A DNA stretch of 64,000 nt from Trachythela sp. YZ-2020 (Eukaryota > Cnidaria > Anthozoa > Malacalcyonacea > Clavulariidae). The translations under genes were made by a program, and so were the position numbers. The notes under the pieces are model-generated. The model worked only from the letters and a program-made list of their open reading frames with translations, made no database searches and was not told the DNA's origin. The stretch lies in contig JADLSH010000091.1 of assembly GCA_016169945.1 (NCBI GenBank), positions 186,001 to 250,000 of the forward strand. The letters are read 5' to 3'. Shown one piece after another: positions 45,519-57,500 of the stretch; position 1 is the stretch's first letter; each line of letters opens with the position of its first letter.

Positions 45519-48500
45519 ATTAAAGAGAGAGAAGGAGGGTTTATTGGTTTTGCCAAAAGCTAGCAAAGAGAAATGAAGAAAATGAACGCGAATTTTGAGG
45601 CCAAATTTATTCCGTACTCACGTGTTTCTTAGCTATGAAAGGGGAGGTCGAACGGGGGTAATGGAGAGGAAGGGGGCCTGAAAAGAGAGGGGGGATTATC
45701 TGGAAGAAAGAGGCTCAAGCGATGATTTACGGTAACAGGGTCTCTTTAAAAGTTCGTCCCGATGGAGAGATGGATCAAGGATATAGCACCTCACTGGAAC
45801 ATGGTTAATATAGAAAATTGCGAACTTTCTGGGCCCCCGCCACAATATATTCGAGGCTCTATTACATACAATTTCATATACAATTGCCGTATATATCTCA
45901 TACAGGGTGTCTCAAAAAATACCCTCCACTATACTAATTTTGTGGTATTATCTCGTTAGCTTTGATCGAAGATTCAAATTCTTGCACTGAATTGAATAAC
46001 TAACATACTCTTTCCATCCATTGATATTTGACTGATCCAAATGACCAACCGTTTGCCCTCTACAATCACATAAGATGGCGACACCAGTATTGCGACTTGT
46101 CCGAACTATGGAAACTGGCTAGGTTGAAAGTATTTAAAAACTACTCTAAAACCCATCGTGTGTTCTGCCTAACATCGAGATTTCATTCAATTTATTAATA
46201 TAATGAAAATGAGGCAGAAGCCAGAACAGGGAAAAGAAAATGCACTAAATTTGCTGGGCATTTCTCCTCCCTGCCAGGGTTTTGCCTCTTTTTCACTGAT
46301 CTATACATCAAACGAAATATTGATTATAGGAACCACAAATCATTAGTTTTACCGACGATAGGTGTAGGCATGTTTTCGTAAAAGTCCCTCCTGAAAGTAT
46401 TAAACTACTTTTCATCTAATTTCCATAATTTTGACAAGTCGCAATATTCCAAAGGTGTAGCCACCTCAAGTGTTTCTGGAAGGTTGGTTATTCTGATCAA
46501 GTGTATTGACATGATATGATAGTTATCCTATCCTATATAAAGCCCCGAAACTTCCATTAAAAATAGCGTTGTAATACTACAAAATATAGTGGGGGCATTT
46601 TCGGGGGCACCCTTGAGTGGGAGTGAACCTTGAGTAAACACAACGACAAGGTTTAGTTATTGGAAATTGAAAGACTCACCTAAACTGAATTATCCTTTCC
46701 CTTTTACTAATATTTTAGGCAAAAGTGACCTTCACTAGGGAGGGCTTAAGAGCTTGACCGCCCATCTTAAGCAAAGGTCCTGCCAACTGCCAACTGATTA
46801 AAATGTAATGTATGTGTTCATTCTCTTTACAGAAATTGATCAATGGACTCAAGGGCAACCTGCAACGGCCACACCTGAACCTCAAGTACTACAAGGTACG
46901 AGGCATAACGTTTTCGGATTACCCACTATTAAACAAAACTTGCTCAAAACAAGTGAAGCCCCTCCCCACCCCCATCCTCCCCCGCCAATAATTTTGGACT
47001 TGCTGGTGAATGGGCTAAAGCGATTGTGGAGGATTTATAAGTTTTGCATTGCCGTTTGTGTAGATCAAATTCACCTCACATTTTCATAAAGATCCGCAGC
47101 TTGGACTTGCAGCTACCATTGTATTTCAAACTACCTCTCCAACGTCTTCTAATCTATCACAAGCCCAAAGCCACAGCTTTTAAGTCCCATTCAATTCATC
47201 CCTTTTAAGTCCCAGACATTGTTGGATGTAACAAGTTGGCCTTGTTTGAGCATTATGTTTGATAATGTTGGCTGATGTCTGATCAGGTTGGACGTTATCA
47301 TCCAACATCGTCCAATGTTGCTAGAACAATATTGGACTGTATTAAACTGGTTTGAACGGGCTTTACATTGACCAAACTGACTGACTGAGATCCAAATAAC
47401 ATGATGCACCGCGGGAATTATGATTGAAGTGAACTTGGCCATCGATGATTTAGTTTATCACCAAAATCTCATCCGATATAATTGTTTCAAATTGTGTTTG
47501 CAGATTGTATCAAAGATATTCTTATCGTCTGGGATAACTCGTATTCCGTTGGCATATCATCCTTTCTCGATAAGGTCAGACCTTTCATCAGAAAACTTAT
47601 AGAAAGTCCACGATTAAGCGTGGGAGAAGATGGTACCAATATCGGCATTCTTTCCTTCAGTACCCAGAATCAAACCAGAGTATTGTGGGACGTTATGGAC
47701 TACCCAAACCAAACAGATCTTTTGGCTCAGGTCAATGCGTTGAACTACACTGAACTCATGGGAGATGGCACAAGAACAGGCTTTGCTTTAAAGATGGCAA
47801 ATGAGGTGATCAGTTATAACTAGAATTTAACCCTTTATATTGGTACAGCGATTTCCAATTGAGTTTTGAACGCCTATAGTTTTATCGTAATTTTTCGACG
47901 TTTGAACAAATTGTTTTGACGTAATGCGAGCTATATTGTCAGGGCGTTGTCACTATGTTATCAAAGCCTTTTATAGATGTTATACTAAAGTTGTCCTCAG
48001 TATATAAACCTCACACTTCATTATTTTTATTTTAAATATATATATTCAATAATCGAAATAAAAGGAAAACAAGATGTCCGTCTCTCTCTTGCTAAAAAAC
48101 TACGTCTTCTATAACAAGTTAACAACTTTAAAAAAACAACAATTATCCCATATAAGGTTATGAAAATGCCCGACTATATTTAGGATTTCGCTTACGCAAT
48201 GGTAATGTTCTGACAATATCTATAGAAGGCGTTGACAACGTAGTGTCAACACCCCTGACAACATAATTCGCGTTACAATGCCTACCTCTCAAACGCTGGA
48301 TATCGCCAAAACCTGGCTCGGCCCATATGCTGTAAACATCCACTTAGAGAGGTGGGCATTAGGCCCCGTTTACATGAGACCGGGACGAAGTCAAACCGGG
48401 ACGATTTCGTTTCGGTCATAGTATTATTTATAGTAGATGTTTACATGAGACCGGGACGAAAAATTGCTCAGACCGGTCTGAAGTCATCCCGCTCGCTGGA

Positions 48501-51500
48501 CCGAACCGACTATCTTCAGACCGGGACGAATTCAGAGCGGGATGAATGTAAACACAAATTATTTTCAGACCGGTCTGAATTTTAATACTAAACAACGGTG
48601 GACAAGATTAACAGCATCAATTGTGGAATGCACATTTGATATACGCAATAAAGTGTGTAATGCTTTTCGTACCGGTCTCATGTAAACCTACTGACAATTT
48701 CAATCTTCATCCCGTTCTGACTTCGTCCCGGTCTCATGTAAACGGGGCCTTAGAGAGGTAGTATAATCATTATAGTTGACAACACATCCCATCCATCTTT
48801 GACAATAATGGGTTCGCCCCCCCCCTATAAAGTACTCTGTTTTAATATGTTTTATGACTTTTATTCTTTGAATACTAACACTAAATACCAGATACTTTTT
48901 CAGTTCTATACTTCCTAAAACCCTAACACATGTCTCCTTCTTCCTAGAACCTCTCATGTTCCTTTACTTCCGGTTGTATACTAATTAGTAATGACTACAT
49001 TACATCCCTCCCTTTCTTTTAGAAGTAAACTATAATAATTTTAACGAAGATATATGATGGAGTAATTACTCTTTTCAAGTCTTTACGTGTCCGCTTTAAT
49101 GGTAATTACTATAACTATAACCAAGAATCTGAATGAGTACTTTTGATAATATTCTGGTGTTCTTCGATTTTGTCTCATTGGATACCTCTGTGGTACATTT
49201 GGTTGATCAGGTTGCGGTTCTTCTTCTAACATCGGTTCTTCATGTTCCAATGGCTCGTCGTCATAATCTTCTTCTTCGATCAGATCTTCCTTAGTCGGTT
49301 TATAATTAGTTAGACGTTTGAAAAGAGAAACATTCCGAGTTACCGTGTGTTCCGCATTCCGAGCCGTTATCATACTGCCTTTGACTTCAATGACTTTATA
49401 TGGTTTGGGATTGAAAGGCATTGTTAATTTGTTGCTATTTGGAACTTGAACTAACACATGATCACCAACTTTCATTTGACTTTCTTTCGCTTTGTTTCTT
49501 TTATCGGCATACTCTTTCATTTTCTCCTTTTCCTTTTCATCTCGAACCACTACTGGTTGCTTCGCGTTGATGTCATTGGGTTGGAGCGATGAATAACTTG
49601 GAAGCTTATTCCGAATGGACCGATTGAACAAAAGTTCCGCCGGACTTCTGTGAGTCGTTGAATGTGGTGTTGTCCTGTAGTTGAGAAGGAACAGATCCAG
49701 TTCAAGTTGCCATCTCTTTCCTTCCGAGTGGCCAGTACGTATCGCTTTCGTTACAGTTTTCATAAATCGTTCTGCCTCGCCGTTGGCTTGCGGCCAATAA
49801 GGTGTGATCTTGCGATGATGAACTCCATGTTCGGACAAATACTCAGCAAATTCTACCGCGTTGAATGGAGGACCGTTATCGGTTGTCAATTCTTCAGGAT
49901 ACCCATGTCGGGCAAAGATTCTCTGTAGTTTGGATATAACTGCAGTGGTTGTAGTGCTTTGCATAATTTCAACTTCCGGATATCTGGAATATGCATCGAT
50001 CACTACCAATAATTTCTCACCATTCGGGAATGGACCACAGAAATCTGCATGAACTGTGTGCCATGGACATGGAGGTAACTTTGTCATGTTGAGGGGTGTT
50101 TGCAATTTTGGAGATTGGTGAACTGCTGCTTGGCATGGTAGACATTCTTTCACCAGTCGTTCCACCTGCTTGTCGATACCAGGCCACCATACTTTACTGC
50201 GTAAGAGCATTTTTGTTTTGACGATCCCCTGATGAACTTCGTGAGCAATAGCAAGGACACGAGTACGAAGACTGTTCGGAATGACAATCTGTGAACTTCG
50301 TAGAACTACCCCGCTTGCCGAAACTGTTAACTGCTCGCACTGGTTATAATATAAATTCATATTACCGTCTGCTTTGTTCCATCTGTCGTCTTTGACTGCG
50401 CTGACTACATTCTGCAACTCAGGATCATTTGCAGTGGCAGAAGAAATTTCCTCGAGTGTGAGAGACCTGGGGACAGAGTTATCTTGGACAAAGTTGACGT
50501 ATTTATCAGCTGTAGGAGTACTGTAGACTTGTAATTGGTAAACAGCGGCTGTCGAGACAAAACGTCTGCTGGATTACTGCTACCGGGTCGATACTTGATG
50601 TTAAACTTGTATTGCTGAAGTCGTAGTAACCATCGTTCTATTCGAAGAGGCGGTTTCGAGTGGTTTGTGGTCGGTAATGAGATCGAACTGAGTTCCCAGC
50701 AGCTATAAGTGGAAACGTTCACAACCCCACACAGCAGCCAATGTTCTTTTTCCGTTTGCGAGTAACGACTTTCTACGTCACTTAAGGAGCGACTTGCATA
50801 GGCTACACGACGATCTTGACCATCTTCTTGCGTCTGTGCTAACACTGCACCGAGACCGAAAGGACTCGCATCAACCGTTAGTGTCGTAGGTCGATTTGGA
50901 TCACAAAATGCCATGGTACAGTGACTACAGTCGGAGGCAATAGCATCTTTCACTTTGGTGAATGCTTTAGCATGAACCGCTGACCAAGACCACTTGGATG
51001 ACTTTGTTGTTAACTCGCGTAGAGGAGCAGTGAGAGTGGAGAAGTTCTTAATACATCTTGAACAGTAATTGGCTAAGCCCAAAAAACTTCGAAGTTGATT
51101 TACATCTGCTGGTGTCTTGAAAAGTTTGATTGCTTCCACTTTCTTTGAATCTGCCGACAGTCCGTCTTTCGAGAGGATGTAGCCATAAAACCAAAGACCA
51201 GGTTGGTTAAACTTACATTTCTCGAGGTTTAATGCAAGCTTCTTGACGACCAAGCGTTGAAGAAGTGCTTCGAGATTCTTGTCGTGTTAATCTTGGGTTG
51301 TTCCCCAAACAATAATGTCGTCCGCGATATTTCTTACTCCATTCAAACCTTGGAGAGCTTGCTGTATTGCATTCTGGAATACTTCGGATGCACATGACAG
51401 ACCAAAAGGAAGGCGTTTGTAGCGAAATAGCCCCTTGTGGGTACAAAAAGTGGTTATGTTTCGCGAACTCTCTTCTAGAACGATCTGGTGGTAGCCCGCT

Positions 51501-54500
51501 TTAAGATCTAACTTCGAGAACACAACTGCACCTGCCATGTCTTCCATTAATTCGTCTACCGTTGGGATTGGATGTCTCTCCCTCAATAATGCTTGATTTG
51601 GACAACGGTAGTCTCCGCATAATCTGATTTCGTCTGAGTTGTGTGGTTTGGGAGCTGCTACTATAAGTGAGACCAATGATGTAGGTCACTCGGCTGGTTC
51701 AATGATATCGAGTTTTTCTAACTCCTCTAATTTATCTGAAACTTGCTTTCGTAAATGAAAGGGATTCTTCTAGGTTGTTGCGCAATAGGGGTTACTGTAG
51801 GATCGACATGCAATGATTGTTCATAATCTTCTAAACATCCGATATTATTAAAGAGCTCTGGAAATTTATTTAAAATTTTGCGCGTGTTTATATCAATATT
51901 TTCCGTCTTTACCCGTTCGTGCATCTCACAATTTTCTGTTTTATTTTGATTGTCCGGGCGACTTCCGTTAGCCTGACTCCGTTTCTGATTTTACTCTGAA
52001 CACGATTTCCGGGTTCGTTTTGACTAGGTTTATTTACTTTGTGAACCTGAATTTTTAGAATACCCAACTTTTAGAATACCAACCAATTTCATTACCGAGA
52101 AGCGACCCGCTTTGCCTTCAACAACGTAAAATGTGGACATTACACGCTTACCATTTGCCTCAACCGGTAAACAACATTTCCCTAACAGTGGCAAAGGCTG
52201 AACGGCACTATATGCATAGATATTTGTTTGGGTCGGCCGTAATTTTACATGTTTATTTCGTTTCTGAATAATCGAAATTGCCGCACTATCGAGAATATTT
52301 GTTGTGGCTCCTGAATCTATAGTAACGTCTACAGGAGTCCCAGTCTGTCCCAGGGGTCCTGTCTGACGAGTTTACAGCAAACAAATACTCATCGTCCGAA
52401 GAACTCGGACTTTGTTGTTGTTTTTTGGCAACTTTAACCGATTCTTTTGGATGAAGTTTTGGATTCTTGCTACTGTCTTTCGAATTGTATTTTCGACTCC
52501 GACAAACGTTAGCAAAATGATTGAGTTTACTACATGCTCTGCACGTCTTACCTTTAGCAGGACAAACTTCTTTGTGATCTTGTTTAAATTCATTGCCACA
52601 ATTTCGACATTGACTTTTTTGTTTTGGTTCGTACTTACGTGGTGTAACTTTCGCAGTTTTAGCTTCATCATCTCGATCATATTGTAAACGATTGACATTG
52701 TTTCGAGAACTATTTTGCCCCGAAATATTTGATGCTTGTTTCTCTGCCAGTTCTTTCGCTCTCGCCGTGGTAATAAGCATTGCTAGTGTCAAATTTTTCT
52801 CGCGTAGAAGCTTCGTACGAAATGAATGAGACGAGCATGTCATAACAAATTGGTCGCGAATATCATTTTCAGCATTTTCAAATTTGCATGTTTCGGCTAG
52901 CGTACGTAAACGTGTGATATAACTGTCTATCGATTCCCCTGGATTTGGATGTGCGTGCTTGAATACATAACGTTCGTAAATTATGTTCTTTTGTGGCTGA
53001 AAATATTCGTCGAGCTTTTCGAGCGCCGTTTTGAAATCCGTTCCTGTGTCTTGAAGTGTTTTGAATATTTTGTGAACCGAAGGCCCTGCTACATACAGCA
53101 ACACTGCGCGTTTCTGTGCATCGTCCTTGATGTTGGCAGCTACTGTATACATGAGAAAACGTTCTCGCCATTCTTTCCAGCGTTGGGCTAGCGAGGAACT
53201 ATCGCCTTCTGCATCAAACGGGGGTGGTGGTTTTAAATCTAATGTTGCAGCCATCGAAATCGGTTGTATATATTTTTCTTCTTCGGGTGGACTAGACATA
53301 AAATACACAATACCTCGTCGCCAATATAAAGTACTCTGTTTTAATATGTTTTATGACTTTTATTCTTTGAATACTAACACTAAATACCAGATACTTTTTC
53401 AGTTCTATACTTCCTAAAACCCTAACACATGTCTCCTTCTTCCTAGAACCTCTCATGTTCCTTTACTTCCGGTTGTATACTAATTAGTAATGACTACATT
53501 ACACCCCCCTCCAAATATTTCTCCCACGAACCGCTCTTTGCAGCTTCAACATAATATTATTCATTTTCCAGCTGTTTTCTGACAAAAACCCGTACAACTA
53601 CCGACAAAACGTCGGAGATGTGGTGTTTCTACTCACGGATGGGCAACCTATTAGGCATCTTCGAAAACCGTTATCTGAAGACAGTTTTGACTACGACTCG
53701 GAAACTGCAATGGCTGCTCATTATGCCGAAGAACTGAGGAAAAAGAATATCACAGTGGTTGGGTTGGCGGTTGGACAGGATGATATCATTGACAAGTTTT
53801 ATGACAACCTTGATCTTTGGTCGACCTACGTGTTTAGAACGCAGTTAACTGCACTCGATACAGTACTGGACAAAACTGTCAATGCATCTTGCACTAGTGC
53901 AGGTAACAAGACTGTATTACTGTAATAATATCTCGAACGTATGGTGCAAGCACGAAATACTGTGAGTCTTTAGGGTCAATCTACTTGAAAAATACAATAA
54001 TAACTTCGACATTTCGAGCGAAGGCCCTTCGTCTGGAAGTTAGTAGCGACGAAGGGCCTTCGCTCGAAACGTCGAAGTTCTTATTGACGTATTTTCAGGT
54101 AGATTGATCCAAAAGACTCGCGCCCTTAACAATTTCTTGATAATATCAGAAATTGTCTCCCCCTAACATCTGTTTTGCTGGCTACGCCATCCCTCCGGAT
54201 GAACCTAAGACTTGTTGTCTATCTCTTAAAAACTGTAGTATTCTGTCATAATACTAAAATGTTAATATGAACATCACTTTACTTTTTAATTGGAACAGAA
54301 CCTTGTAAATGCGACGGCGAAATCTCAACAGACCGGCAGTATATTAAGCCAAGTGAAAAAAACTTTTTGTTCAATTGGACTGAACCAACATTAACGTGCA
54401 ACAAATCAGTTGATGTTAACAAGGACCCAGCTGATGCCAAGTCCCATGGTCAAGAATATGGCATTGGGACACACAATATTACGTATACGTTCTCGTATGA

Positions 54501-57500
54501 AGATAGTAATAAAAAGCTTGTCAACTACGATTGTGTTGTCAGTGTGGATGTTGCAGGCAGTAAGTGATTGTGATCTCACATCTAATAACATATACTTCTC
54601 AAATCAAATTGACGAAATTTGACTCGTCCATCGGACTATCTGGTCAATTTTTGTGCAAATCTAAGTTCATTTCTTCATTTTGTTACTTTTTAATATTCAG
54701 AATTGATTTTATCGAGTAGTTAGTACCACTGATCTCAAAACTTGATAGAGCATCTTTTTTAACTTTTCTGACAATAAAAAGTAATTCTTTAAATTTGTTT
54801 ACGACCCAAAAACTTTAGTGGGTCATAATTATTTTGAATTCTCCATTTAGAGTGCAAATGTCCGAGTCCCTCGCAGACGGTGAATGCCCGAGTTAAACCA
54901 AATGATACGAAAGCCTTTGTCAGTTGGACGGAACCTGAGCCCACTTGTCCGACCACGGCAAGCTCAAACAATACGAATGGAACCAATGGAAGGTTCTCTG
55001 TTGGTGAACACACGCTCACGTACAACTACACACACAGCACCAAAATACACAGTTTTGATATGCAATGTCATGTAAAAATTGTTGTTACAGGTACAGTATG
55101 TTAGTAGACTTGCTCCAAGTGTCTCTTTTCGTTCTGTATCACCCTACTTATACTACACAGGCAAACTCTGCAGTGGATTAAAACCCGTGCTGGAAGCACG
55201 CGCTGCAAGTTGGAAAGGTCCCTCGTCTCACACCGCGCATAAACAATTGACTTCCGTAAATTCCTTACTCTTTCGCAAATACGGACGAGAGTTGATGAGA
55301 GTTAGCAGGCGAGAGTTTGCATGAGAGTTTCATCAACCCTTAAGGCCCAGTCAAACCAGAACAAAGGTTGCATGAGATTTGACTGGATTTTACCGAGCGT
55401 ACCGTTCAACGAGGAAACATTTTCATTAATTTTCATCAAAATTTGAACCAGCTCAAATTTCCATAAAGGAAAAGGGATGTAACAAGGTGGTGGTGAACTG
55501 GAGGTGTACAAACCTGTAGGGTGTATGGGGTTTCTCCCATCAAAATCTTCATTTTCTTGAACCTCTGGGAGTTGATTTTCATGATCAGCAACAATTTTTT
55601 GATATATCCATCTAAACTTTTAGTATAAAAAAAGGGTTTGTTATGGATTATAGTAATTAGTAAGCAAAGCTATTGGTAAAAATTCAAGGTGAAGGACAGC
55701 GTATCAAGCTTTTAGCCTATCTAAGCTTTCCTGGTTGTAAAAACCATTGCTACAGCTGATCGAGTTACACAGTTAACCAGCTATCATTCAAGGGCTTTCT
55801 TAAATTATTGGGGGAGGCGGCTAACCCCACTCGCCCTACTAGTGTCGATCATTGACTTTATGCTAAATTTTCATGGTTGAAAAAGATTGTTGCAGCTTAG
55901 GGATTCGTTTATTTAGCTCAGCTGTTATCTTTTAGTGATTTTAAGGGGCAGTTGTCCCCTTTGGCCCCTTCTGGTGTGGCACTGGAGTACGTTGAGTCCA
56001 TAGATATAGGAGGCATAGATTTCTGACTCGAGAACGGCAAGCGCCGACATGAAGAATTCAAGATGGCGACTGAAACGGGCAAAACGTTAAGCGACTTAGT
56101 CAACGTACGTCGCTTTGGGCAACGTTAAAGAAAAGATACTTCTTTTAGTATGTTTATTGCCCTCGTGGACTTTATAAAAACATCAATTTGACGTGGAAAA
56201 TATTACAAATTACCTTCGATTTATGCCGATTTTAAGTTCGGCGAAATCACATATTTAAGCCGCCAGCTCGTAATACACAAGTTTTCGCCTTGAATTCCCA
56301 TTATTTTGTTTAGAAATTATCTAGGAATAACTCTTTCAACTTTCTATCAGACATCATTACTCCAAAGGGCAAAAATATTGCAAAACGTCAATCCGTGAGC
56401 TCACTGGAACCAAATGTTTGTTATTCCAAAGAAAAACCGTCCACAACACTTCTATATTGAATACACTCCACGGTAATGTGGAAATAATGCTGTGGTTATC
56501 CAGCAAATGCTCCCATTAAGCTTCGTTCATCGAGTCACTTGAGGCACCATCATACAAAATGGCTGCTCAATCGGGGAAATTTTGTTTGAATTTTGGCGCA
56601 TTTGTCAATATAGTGACGTATTACGAGTCAGCAATCTACGACTCCTATATCTATGGTCGTGAGTCATGTCTATCCGTAATATGTCCTTCATTACTCGTGC
56701 CAAGCCGTTGGCCGTGACAACGAGTCTTAAAATACAAAGCCTTTTTACTTTGTTTTCTTTTTATCTTTCATATTCATTTTAGGATGCGAGTGCCCTGCTC
56801 AACAAACCGTTAATGGGGTAATTGGACCTTATGAAACTACAGGTCTAGCGAAATGGGAAATACCAGTACCCACATGTGAAGCAGATCTAAAGTCTCCAGT
56901 CGACGAAGTACCCAAGCCAGAAGGATCGTTTACTGAAGGAGAACACACAGTGAAATATGTGTACACTCACAAAGGTGCCAGCAATACCTTTGATATAGCA
57001 TGTGATGTAAAGATCAACATGAAAGGTATGTGTTTAAGGCGTCCGATGCCCTTGCAAGCTCTGGCACCATTAAAATTTGGCTTTTCTTCAATAAATCATT
57101 TCGCAATATCGACTACGTATCCAAATGACGCGTTCAACTTCGGGATAAAATTGTAGTTAAATCATAACATGTAGCTGAGACTTGAGGGACAAAAACAATT
57201 AGTTTTCGCACGATTGACTCTGCTACAAGAAAATATTCTCTTAAGTGCACCTTTCTCCAGGGATGGATTTACTGGAGGGGTGCAGGAGGGTGCACACCCC
57301 TCCTAGCCTTGGCCAAGGGGGGTGCAGGAGGGGTGCCAATTCCCATATCATATCCACATATCGGGCCATTGATGGGCATTTTTCACCATCTAGGCCATCT
57401 TATTTTCTGACAAGATAACTCCCTTGACCTTGTAGGGGGTCCCCAGTGGTGATTCACCCTTCCTCGGTCACCGACCACGCCCTGCTTCATGACCAAAGCC

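Larger units (their letters stand above)
43095..46832 (+). other. Gene C intron 1
   Basis: Homologous to gene A intron 1 with a 525-base insertion (43556-44080). Holds the shortened MITE (44637-44884), a TA run near 45031, a GA run (45478-45534) and the CAGGGTGTCT foldback (45903-46607). The 117-codon ORF of that foldback in A and B is broken here. Confidence 0.75.
48826..53503 (-). mobile_element. Gypsy/Ty3-like LTR retrotransposon in gene C intron 3
   Basis: 4678 bases on the minus strand, inserted in the poly-C tract that is unbroken in genes A and B. LTRs at 53325-53503 (5') and 48826-49004 (3') look identical over 179 bases. A primer-binding-type site TGGCGACGAGGT lies inside the 5' LTR (53323-53312) and a polypurine tract borders the 3' LTR (49020-49005). 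Order gag - protease - RT - RNase H - integrase fits Gypsy. Pol is broken in several places, so this copy cannot make its own enzymes. Confidence 0.92.
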
